Shown one piece after another: positions 6,556-12,782 of a stretch of DNA of 20,366 bases. Under the pieces are notes generated by a model, which had not been told where the DNA came from, made no database searches, and was given only the letters and a program-made list of their open reading frames with translations. A program made the position numbers and the translations under genes. Origin of the DNA: a virus; IMG/VR virus record IMGVR_UViG_3300044577_000045, positions 1-20,366 of that record; one strand, given 5' to 3'. How positions within the stretch are numbered: the stretch's first letter is position 1; each line of letters opens with the position of its first letter.

Positions 6556-7118
6556 TGCCCGTACATGAGATTGTCGAGTTACCCCGCCGAATCACCATCG
6601 GCGATACGATCACTTGGGACGAAACGCTCGATGATTTTCCTGCGAGTGTGCTGTGGGTCGTCACTTACAGCTTCACGAGTAAGGATACGAACTTCCAAAG
6701 CGGCCATGCCGCCGTTGTTGACGATCACAGAATAACAATCGTCACCACCTCGCTTAAGGAAGGACACTACGCCTGGACCAAAAAAGTCACTGATGGCACA
6801 AGTACCTTCACGCTCGAAAGTGGCATACTCGATGTTGACCCGGACTTGTCTGCCGACACTGCCGGAGTGGATCGGCGCAGTTACGCTGCAATTGCATTGG
6901 ACGCCATAGAGGCACTTCTCAAAGGCAAGGCGACGAAAGATCAGACCAGCTACTCACTTAATGGTCGTGCGTTGTCGAGATATTCAATTGATGAATTGAG
7001 AGAATGGCGAGCGCAATTGCGAGTAGAGGTGCGCGACGAAGACCAAAAGGCCCGCAGAAAGTCGGGCGGGAAATCACACGCTAACGTTCGTGCGAGGTTC
7101 AGTAGTGCGATTCCTTGA
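6555..7118 (+). CDS. GpW-like head-tail joining protein with N-terminal beta domain
   Basis: A 187-residue protein starting in a TAATG junction, with GGAGG about 10 bases upstream. Residues about 104-170 resemble lambda gpW: two helices around a short hairpin, seen as SYAAIALDAIEALLKG, then YSLNGRALSRYSIDELREW. GpW (68 residues) plugs the portal after packaging and provides the site for later joining proteins. The position between GpA and the portal is exactly that of W in lambda. The first 100 residues are an added beta-rich region (ITIGDTITWDETL, SVLWVVTYSF, HRITIVTTSLKEGHYAW) of a type also seen before gpW domains in other phages. The function of the extra part is not known. It overlaps the portal start. 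Confidence 0.75.
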   Translation: MPVHEIVELPRRITIGDTITWDETLDDFPASVLWVVTYSFTSKDTNFQSGHAAVVDDHRITIVTTSLKEGHYAWTKKVTDGTSTFTLESGILDVDPDLSADTAGVDRRSYAAIALDAIEALLKGKATKDQTSYSLNGRALSRYSIDELREWRAQLRVEVRDEDQKARRKSGGKSHANVRARFSSAIP

Positions 7119-8685
7119 TAAATTGAAACGGTTCTTGCCTGTCACCAAGAAAACCGCTAGTTACGCAATGAGGAAGTACGCTGCTGCGCAAATTGGCCGC
7201 TTGCAACAGGGCTGGATTACTCAACCCGCATTAATCGACACTGATATTCGCGGAGGACTTACTGCGCTACGCGCACGGTCGCGCGAGGAAGCACAGAACA
7301 ATGGCTACTTCAAAGGATTCTTGCGCGATTTGCAGGAGAACGTAGTCGGTGCCCAAGGTTTCCAGTTAATCAGCAAACCGATGGATTCTGACACCGTTGT
7401 CGACGTTGAAGCAAAAAACAGTATCGAGCGTCACTGGAAAACCTGGCAGACAAAAGAAATGCGCCCGGAGGTTTCGGGCATGGGATTCAAGAATTTTTGC
7501 AAACTGGTGATTCGCTCGGCCGCGTTAGATGGCGAAGTCTTTATTTGGGAGCGGAAGGGCGCGAGATTTAATCCGTACCGCTACTCGCTGCGTCTGATGG
7601 AACCGGGCAGCGTCGATGTGAATGTGAACACGGAGCAAAATTCCGGAACCGTGACCGGAGTCAATGTTGCTGCTGGCAATGTTGTTCGAATGGGCGTTGA
7701 GTATGATGCGAACAGATTCCCGGTCGCCTACCACATTCTTGCCAGTGAGCGCGACGTAGAGTTTTTCATTCACGCATCGACCGGACGGAAATATATTCGA
7801 GTGCCAAGCGATGAAATCATTCACCTATTCCTGAATGATGGTATCTGGCAAACGCGTGGTGTCCCGTGGATTCACCCTGCGCTGCTTCGCTTCAATCAAT
7901 TAGGAAAGTACGAGGAAGCCGAACTCGTTTCTTCACGCGGCGGCGCGAGCAAGATGGGCTTTATCACTGATGGTGATGACGGATCCGGGTATACCGGCGA
8001 CGATGATGAGGACGACTCGGACGATGATTATCTAATCGAGGAATTTGAACCTGGATTGATCGGGCGACTAAAAAAGGGACAGACGTTTACCGGGTTTAAC
8101 CCGGATCATCCGAATGCGATATACCCGGATTTTGTGAAGACCAACCTGCGCGGGATCGCTGCTGCGCTCGGAGAGTCGTACAACCAATTTGCGCAAGACC
8201 TCGAAGGCGTTAGTTTCGGAAGTCTGCGCCAGGGCGCGTTGAGCGAGCGTGCTGTGTGGATGGGATTACAGAATTGGCTGATTGAGGAAGCATTCGACCG
8301 AATTTTCGCGAAGTGGCTTGAATCGGGATTACAGGCAGGGGCCATTACAAACCGGAATGGCATTGCGCTGCCGTTCGAGCGTATGGAGAAATTTCTCGAA
8401 CACGAGTGGCAACCTCGCCGTTGGGATTGGATTGACCCGCTAAAAGACACGACTGCTGATCGATTCCAACAGCAAGATTTAACTATGAGCCGATCTGAGC
8501 GCATTCGAAAACGCGGGCGGCAACCGACCGAGGTTTTTCAGGAAATTGCTACCGAGAATGAGCTAATGGATACGCTCGGCATTGACGGTGCACAGGTAGA
8601 TGCTACACTCGGATCAAATTCGGCCGACGACCGTATTGCGGTGCTTGAAATTGCCGTCAGTGAATTGGCCGAACAGGGGAAGTAA
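7105..8685 (+). CDS. Portal protein, lambda GpB family
   Basis: A 526-residue protein (lambda gpB has 533) read from the GTG at 7105, which has GAGG seven bases upstream; a GTG at 7090 would add five residues. The portal forms a dodecameric ring at one capsid vertex through which DNA passes. Recognisable features are the N-terminal ARSREEAQNNGYFKGFLRDL helix, EVFIWERKG, the HLFLNDGIWQTRGVPWIHPAL segment and the crown-side GIAAALGESYNQFAQDLEGV followed by SFGSLRQGALSERAVW, all matching phage portal family 2. An unusual Asp-rich stretch (GDDDEDDSDDD, near residues 299-310) interrupts the clip-stem region. The C-terminus ends in a short helical tail. It is followed three bases later by the capsid fusion gene. 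Confidence 0.92.
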   Translation: MRFLDKLKRFLPVTKKTASYAMRKYAAAQIGRLQQGWITQPALIDTDIRGGLTALRARSREEAQNNGYFKGFLRDLQENVVGAQGFQLISKPMDSDTVVDVEAKNSIERHWKTWQTKEMRPEVSGMGFKNFCKLVIRSAALDGEVFIWERKGARFNPYRYSLRLMEPGSVDVNVNTEQNSGTVTGVNVAAGNVVRMGVEYDANRFPVAYHILASERDVEFFIHASTGRKYIRVPSDEIIHLFLNDGIWQTRGVPWIHPALLRFNQLGKYEEAELVSSRGGASKMGFITDGDDGSGYTGDDDEDDSDDDYLIEEFEPGLIGRLKKGQTFTGFNPDHPNAIYPDFVKTNLRGIAAALGESYNQFAQDLEGVSFGSLRQGALSERAVWMGLQNWLIEEAFDRIFAKWLESGLQAGAITNRNGIALPFERMEKFLEHEWQPRRWDWIDPLKDTTADRFQQQDLTMSRSERIRKRGRQPTEVFQEIATENELMDTLGIDGAQVDATLGSNSADDRIAVLEIAVSELAEQGK

Positions 8686-8688
8686 GCC

Positions 8689-10731
8689 ATGCCTAGCAAG
8701 GTGAAACCGAAAACTGATCGAAAAATTCGCACAACGACGCTTCGGCGAGTTGCATTCTTTGATCGACAAAGCGTCGATATGGATGCGAGGACAGTGAACC
8801 TTGCGTTTTCGAGTGAAGTACCTGTAGCGCGATGGTTTGGTGAAGAAATTTTAGATCATGGCAAAGGGTCAGTCCGGATGAAGCGGTTACGCGAAACCGG
8901 ACCGCTGCTTTTGAACCATGATGGCCGAGAACATATCGGAACAGTTGAATCTGCGAAGATCGATAGTGACCGCGTTGGACGCGCGGTAGTGCGGTTTGGC
9001 CAGGGGGCCGACCGTGACGCGATTTTGCAGGATATCGAGGATGGCATTCGGAAGTCTGTTAGCGTGGGCTATCAAATTCACCGAATGAAACTCGAAGAAA
9101 GCAGCGACGACGAACCAGACGTTTATCGGGCAACCGATTGGGAACCGTTCGAAATCTCGCTAGTGTCGATGCCCGCTGATATCGGCGTCGGAGTGGGTCG
9201 GGAGGCCCGCGAATGGCATAATGGCGATGAAGGACATCACAATACAATCACTATTGATTTACCTGTAAAGGAAACTAAGACTATGAAATTCGATGCGAAC
9301 GGCAACCCAATTGCCGAGACAGACGAAGATCGCGATGCAATTACAGCGGGAACTGCGAAGCGAAAGGACGGTACGCTGTTTGTTGCCGCCGCGGCTCCTG
9401 TGCCAGTTATTGCTGCTGTCGCTGATCCAGTCAACGTCGACGAGGTTCGCGCTGCGGAACAACTCCGGATCAAATTGATGACGGAAGTCGGCGCGAAGTA
9501 CGGCCAAGTCGATTTGGCAACGAAGTGTATTGCCGAAAACAAATCGCTTGCCGAGTTCAACGCGATGCTGCTCGATGCTCTACCGGGCGCGAAGCGTTAC
9601 ACAGCGGAAACACGCTCCGACTCGGACGTGAATATCGGACTCGATGGTAAAGAGATAAAGCGATTCCAGTTCCTGCGATTGATTCGTGCGCGCACGTATG
9701 GCCACGACCAACCGTCGTTCGTCGAGGAAGCCGCTTTCGAGCTGGAAGTTTGCCGAGTCGCTGGTGAGGAAGCTAAGAAAGGCAATCGGAAGCAGCGCGG
9801 GCTAATAATCCCGAACGATATTCTGCTCTATCAAAACCACGATGCGTCGCGGGATTGGCGAACAGTTCGTGCGATCCAGGAACTGATGCAGACTCGTGTA
9901 TTGACACAGGCCGTTGCGGGAGCGTCAACGATTGCGGAGGATCTGCTTGCCGGATCGTTCATCGATCTATTGCGTAACCGAATGATCGTGGCTGCGCTTG
10001 GTGCGACGATGCTGAACGGGCTTGATGGCGACGTTGCCATTCCGAGGTTGACAGGAGGTGGCACCGCGTTTTGGCTGGCAACGGACGAAACCGACATCAC
10101 CGAGGCAACGCAGACCTTAGATCAGGTCACGCTTGTGCCGCGAAATGTTGGCGCTTTGTCTGTGTTCACCAGGCAATTGCTGTTGCAGTCGAGTGTCGCA
10201 ATCGAGGCGTTGGTTCGAAGCGATATTGCTACCGTGCTTGCGATTGCAGTTGATCTGGCCGCGCTGTACGGTACGGGCGCTGGCGGTCAGCCAACGGGAG
10301 TCTCTAATACGGCAGGAATCGGTGCGCCGGGAGCATTCGCCGCTGCGGTTCCGACCTTTGCCGAGGTTATCTCGCTTGAGACCGTGGTTGCCCAGGCCAA
10401 TGCGCTTACTGCATCGCTTGCGTATGCGGTCGATACTGGAATGCGCGGCAGCTTGAAATCTGCGGAAAAGGTAGCTACGACCGGGCAGTTCATTTGGGAA
10501 GTGGGGAACACTCTCAACGGCCACCGAACCGAAGTCTCGAATCAGATTACCGATGGCGATGTGTTTTTCGGTAACTGGTCCGACTTGCTTCAAGGATCAT
10601 GGGGCGGTCTTGATGTCTTGATTGATCCTTACACGCTGTCTGCCCGAGGCAATACGCGAGTAATCGCTTTCTGGACGACTGACTTTGCTGTGAGGCATCC
10701 GGAGTCGTTTTCATTCGAGAATGATACGTAA
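8689..10731 (+). CDS. Fused HK97-type prohead protease and major capsid protein
   Basis: A single 680-residue chain. Residues about 15-170 are an HK97-type prohead protease (S78): H77 in LLLNHDGRE, S125 in KSVSVGYQI and E155 in FEISLVSMPA give the His-Ser-Glu triad. Residues about 190-300 form a helical, Ala-rich linker that probably takes the place of a scaffold (delta) domain. From about residue 310 on, an HK97-fold capsid follows, seen in FQFLRLIRARTY, KQRGLIIPNDI, GGTAFWLATDETDI, LVPRNVGALSVFTRQLLLQS and the C-terminal YTLSARGNTRVIAFWTTDF. The chain should assemble, cleave itself and mature. An internal ATG at 9283 with AAAGGA before it could give a free capsid protein. No separate protease, scaffold or decoration gene lies nearby. 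Confidence 0.92.
   Translation: MPSKVKPKTDRKIRTTTLRRVAFFDRQSVDMDARTVNLAFSSEVPVARWFGEEILDHGKGSVRMKRLRETGPLLLNHDGREHIGTVESAKIDSDRVGRAVVRFGQGADRDAILQDIEDGIRKSVSVGYQIHRMKLEESSDDEPDVYRATDWEPFEISLVSMPADIGVGVGREAREWHNGDEGHHNTITIDLPVKETKTMKFDANGNPIAETDEDRDAITAGTAKRKDGTLFVAAAAPVPVIAAVADPVNVDEVRAAEQLRIKLMTEVGAKYGQVDLATKCIAENKSLAEFNAMLLDALPGAKRYTAETRSDSDVNIGLDGKEIKRFQFLRLIRARTYGHDQPSFVEEAAFELEVCRVAGEEAKKGNRKQRGLIIPNDILLYQNHDASRDWRTVRAIQELMQTRVLTQAVAGASTIAEDLLAGSFIDLLRNRMIVAALGATMLNGLDGDVAIPRLTGGGTAFWLATDETDITEATQTLDQVTLVPRNVGALSVFTRQLLLQSSVAIEALVRSDIATVLAIAVDLAALYGTGAGGQPTGVSNTAGIGAPGAFAAAVPTFAEVISLETVVAQANALTASLAYAVDTGMRGSLKSAEKVATTGQFIWEVGNTLNGHRTEVSNQITDGDVFFGNWSDLLQGSWGGLDVLIDPYTLSARGNTRVIAFWTTDFAVRHPESFSFENDT
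9267..9285 (+). promoter_or_regulatory. Possible internal ribosome binding site and start for a free capsid protein
   Basis: Within the protease-capsid fusion gene, AAAGGA is followed about ten bases later by an in-frame ATG (residue 199, MKFDANGNPIAE). It lies exactly at the junction between the protease domain and the linker. The arrangement looks like the start of a once separate capsid gene. Initiation here would yield a 482-residue capsid protein without the protease. This is inference; the site could equally be an inert relic. Confidence 0.4.
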
Positions 10732-10776
10732 CCGCACAACACCACATCTGCGGAGTATGACGCTGAATGTGCGAAC

Positions 10777-10801
10777 GGGGCGGGCTGTTTTAGCCCGCCC
10801 C
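10777..10801 (+). terminator. Strong GC hairpin after the capsid gene
   Basis: A perfect 10-base-pair stem (GGGGCGGGCT pairing with AGCCCGCCCC) encloses the loop GTTTT. It lies in the 91-base gap between the capsid gene and the next gene, the largest truly non-coding gap in the window. It is not followed by a run of T, so it is not a standard rho-independent terminator. It may act as a partial terminator, or as a 3' stabiliser of capsid mRNA, which would let the capsid be made in excess over downstream tail proteins. The rest of the gap holds no clear promoter. Confidence 0.6.
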
Positions 10802-10822
10802 ATCATCGACAAAGGTGGAGAA

Positions 10823-11032
10823 ATGGGAAACAAGGCAAAAGAGAAATCACCAGCACGACCAGAACGGCTCAAACGGATTCGTGTCTGCGGTAAGTGGCAG
10901 AAGCCGGGTTATAAGCCTGACGACGAGGAAATTGCGGCTTGGGAAAAACGCTGCAAGGATCGTGGTTGGGACCGGAAGACTGGCAAGCCAAAAGTCGCTA
11001 ACATGGCACCGATCAAAGAAACCAAAAAATAG
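10823..11032 (+). CDS. Small basic hypothetical protein
   Basis: A 69-residue protein starts at the ATG at 10823 with a strong Shine-Dalgarno (AAAGGTGGAG) just upstream; an in-frame start at 10721 would run back over the end of the capsid gene and the hairpin. It is Lys/Arg-rich (KAKEKSPARPERLKRIR) with a central DDEEIAAWEKRC helix and a basic C-terminus. No family is recognised. It occupies the position of gene FI between the capsid gene and FII in lambda, but is half its length and shows no evident similarity. A DNA- or capsid-associated minor head protein is possible. Confidence 0.6.
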   Translation: MGNKAKEKSPARPERLKRIRVCGKWQKPGYKPDDEEIAAWEKRCKDRGWDRKTGKPKVANMAPIKETKK

Positions 11033-11038
11033 TCAACC

Positions 11039-11350
11039 ATGCCGCCTATCGAATCCGAAGCCGACCGTGCCTCGTTCTTCGATGATGCGGAAACCGCGAA
11101 CATTCGTGGTGTCGATGTTCCTGGACAGTTTGACGAACGCACAGAATTTATTGATGGCGTAGGGCCGGTGCCGTTGCAGACAACCGATCCGGTATTCATA
11201 TGCCAATCTGTCAATGTTCCAAGCGACATTACAGAGGGCGAGCCAATCGATATCACCCGGCAAGATGGCACGGCGTTTTTGGGAACAGTCATCACGCACG
11301 AACCGGATGGATTCGGAATGACCACGCTCACATTGCAGGACAATGGATAA
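11039..11350 (+). CDS. Head-tail attachment protein, lambda GpFII-like
   Basis: A 103-residue protein (lambda gpFII has 117). The pattern FFDDAETANIRGVDVPGQFD at the N-terminus, then TTDPVFICQSVNVP, GEPIDITRQDGTAFLGTV and a final beta strand matches the FII layout: a mobile N-terminal helix followed by a small beta barrel. In the family it binds the gpW surface of the filled head and provides the docking site for the tail. Position between the capsid and GpU-like genes agrees. No clear ribosome site precedes the ATG. It overlaps the next gene by 8 bases. Confidence 0.65.
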   Translation: MPPIESEADRASFFDDAETANIRGVDVPGQFDERTEFIDGVGPVPLQTTDPVFICQSVNVPSDITEGEPIDITRQDGTAFLGTVITHEPDGFGMTTLTLQDNG

Positions 11351-11789
11351 ACACGTTCGACAACAGATTCGAGAGGCCACAATCGCGGCGTTGCAGGGAC
11401 TCGCGACAACTGGTGATCGAGTGTACCCAGGGCGCGTGTATCCGCTTGCCAAAGCGCAGTTGCCGGGATTGTGTGTCTATACCCCGCAGGAGGATTCCGC
11501 GCGAGAGGAATCACCGAACGAAACAATGCGCAACGTTGTGTTAGTCGTGCATGGGCTTGTTGCGATCAGTGATCGGATCGAAGACGAACTGGACGACATT
11601 GCGCTCGAAGTGGAAATCGCTGTTGACGGGCTTGCAGAAGTTGGTGATCTAGCAAAAATCTACCACGGCATTCAAGGAACAACGACAACCCTGTCGGGAG
11701 AGGATGCTGACCAGCCACACGGTGCAATCGAAATGGAATTTCTATACACTTATCGCACGAGGTCCGGGACACCGGACATCGCTCGATAA
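11343..11789 (+). CDS. Tail terminator protein, lambda GpU-like
   Basis: A 148-residue protein (lambda gpU has 131). The N-terminal helix VRQQIREATIAALQGLATTG followed by RVYPGRVYPLAKAQLPGLCV and a strand VVLVVHGLVAI corresponds to the gpU fold: a helix, an extended region with a conserved proline-rich strand, and a sheet. The middle IEDELDDIALEVEIAV forms the second helix, and the chain ends in the EMEFLYTYRT strand. In the family a hexamer caps the tail tube to stop its growth and joins it to the head. No gpZ-like gene is visible between this and the FII-like gene. Confidence 0.7.
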   Translation: MDKHVRQQIREATIAALQGLATTGDRVYPGRVYPLAKAQLPGLCVYTPQEDSAREESPNETMRNVVLVVHGLVAISDRIEDELDDIALEVEIAVDGLAEVGDLAKIYHGIQGTTTTLSGEDADQPHGAIEMEFLYTYRTRSGTPDIAR

Positions 11790-11801
11790 CGAGGAACGAA
11801 C

Positions 11802-12194
11802 ATGACGACAGCTACAGGAAATTCCGGATCGCTCAGTTTCGCTGCGGGTACGATCACCGAACTGAAGTCGTGGTCCCTTGAGGAAAGTGCAGAGCAGATC
11901 GACGATACTGCGATGGGTGATTCAAACCGTACTTCGAAAGCAGGACTGCCGACAGCGAACGGAACCATCGAGGTTCATTACGACGAAGCTGATTCTGTGC
12001 AAGAGGGTATGGATGCCGGCACTAGCGGAGTGTTGATTCTGTTCCCGAAAGGAAACACATCGGCCAATCCGCGGATCACGTTGACCGTGCAGATCACAGG
12101 TCGGAGTACATCGGGTGCAATCGATGAAATTCTGCCGCAGTCGTTCAACTATGCAATTTCTAGTGGCTCGGTTGTCCGCGATCTGGTTCCGTAA
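11802..12194 (+). CDS. Major tail tube protein
   Basis: A 130-residue protein with the ribosome site GAGGAACG upstream. The N-terminus (GNSGSLSFAAGTITELKSWS) and the following SLEESAEQIDDTAMGDSNRT is the usual strand plus loop of siphovirus tube subunits. GTIEVHYDEAD, GTSGVLILFPKGN, PRITLTVQITGRST and a final QSFNYAISSG complete the beta barrel. It is about half the length of lambda gpV (246) because it lacks gpV's C-terminal Ig-like domain. Hexameric rings of this protein stack to form the tail tube around the tape measure. The position between terminator and chaperone genes supports the call. Confidence 0.8.
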   Translation: MTTATGNSGSLSFAAGTITELKSWSLEESAEQIDDTAMGDSNRTSKAGLPTANGTIEVHYDEADSVQEGMDAGTSGVLILFPKGNTSANPRITLTVQITGRSTSGAIDEILPQSFNYAISSGSVVRDLVP

Positions 12195-12229
12195 CGCCTG
12201 GACAACGAGATATCAATTGAGGTGGGAGC

Positions 12230-12604
12230 ATGACTAACGATAAACCCGTTCATCCGGACGAAACCGCGTTCGGGAAAATCCATGCGAAGCGCCAAGCCGC
12301 GAAAAAGGTGCGTGTTATCAAGGTGCCTGAGTGGGGCACGAAAAGGAAACCTCTGCTCCTATTCGCCTATCCGTTGACCGTCAATGATGTGATTGCGCTG
12401 GATAACGTGTATCACAGCAACGCCGAGCAGAATGTCATGCAGATAATTCGCCAATGCCTCGATAGCAAAGGCGATCCTTACTTCACGTTGATCGATAAAC
12501 CGGCGCTGCAAAATGAACCGTCTGACATTATCGGACGAATATTGGTTGCGCTGAATGGCGAAAATTCGACCTTCACCGAGGAACTAAAAAAAAATAAGCA
12601 ATGA
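12230..12604 (+). CDS. Tail assembly chaperone, GpG-like
   Basis: A 124-residue protein with the ribosome site GAGGTGGGAG just upstream. It lies between the tube and tape measure genes, the fixed place of lambda gene G. The N-terminal part is basic; the middle (LLLFAYPLTVNDVIALDNVY) and DIIGRILVALNGE are helical. It is thought to bind the tape measure during tail assembly and is absent from mature tails. The gene ends in an A9 run followed by AATAAGCAATGA, and a second open frame (+1) starts within the A run, so some ribosomes make the longer G-T protein, here of about 183 residues. Confidence 0.8.
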   Translation: MTNDKPVHPDETAFGKIHAKRQAAKKVRVIKVPEWGTKRKPLLLFAYPLTVNDVIALDNVYHSNAEQNVMQIIRQCLDSKGDPYFTLIDKPALQNEPSDIIGRILVALNGENSTFTEELKKNKQ

Positions 12605-12623
12605 CCCTGAGCTATTCGCTCAG
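12586..12623 (+). other. Programmed frameshift site: A9 run plus downstream hairpin
   Basis: Nine consecutive A residues (12586-12594) in the GpG frame are followed after 12 bases by a perfect 6-base-pair hairpin, CTGAGC (12607-12612), loop TATTC, GCTCAG (12618-12623). The slip must occur between the TAA at 12585-12587 in the new frame and the TGA at 12602-12604 in the old frame, so the A run is the only good candidate. The hairpin may stall the ribosome. Slippage by RNA polymerase on the A run is an alternative way to the same product. Confidence 0.75.
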
Positions 12624-12782
12624 CATTGGTGCGCCGAAAAATTAGGCCGGTCTCTGGAATCTGTTCGAGCCTTGCCTGCTACCGAATTTCGCGCGTGGAT
12701 GGCATACTTCGCAATCAAAGGCGAATCGCCATATTTGGTGCATAAGAAATGGCTCGACGCAACCAAGCAGAAATTGTCCTAA
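12588..12782 (+). CDS. GpT-like extension reached by frameshift
   Basis: The +1 frame relative to the GpG-like gene is open only from 12588 (a TAA lies at 12585-12587) to the TAA at 12780-12782, and has no start codon suited to independent translation near its beginning. It reads DPELFAQHWCAEKLGRSLES, then VRALPATEFRAWMAYFAIKG, which is the conserved pattern of gpT/DUF4035 tail assembly domains (LPxxEFxxWxAYF). Slippage by +1 (or -2) at the A9 run joins it to the GpG frame, giving about 62 extra residues. It overlaps the tape measure start by 34 bases. The equivalent in lambda uses a -1 slip. A -1 slip here would hit TAA at once. Confidence 0.8.
   Translation, partial: KKISNDPELFAQHWCAEKLGRSLESVRALPATEFRAWMAYFAIKGESPYLVHKKWLDATKQKLS

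Noticed and set aside
10117-10593. 158-residue reverse-strand open frame in the capsid gene
   Set aside because: It is antisense to the conserved capsid region and has low-complexity shadow composition.
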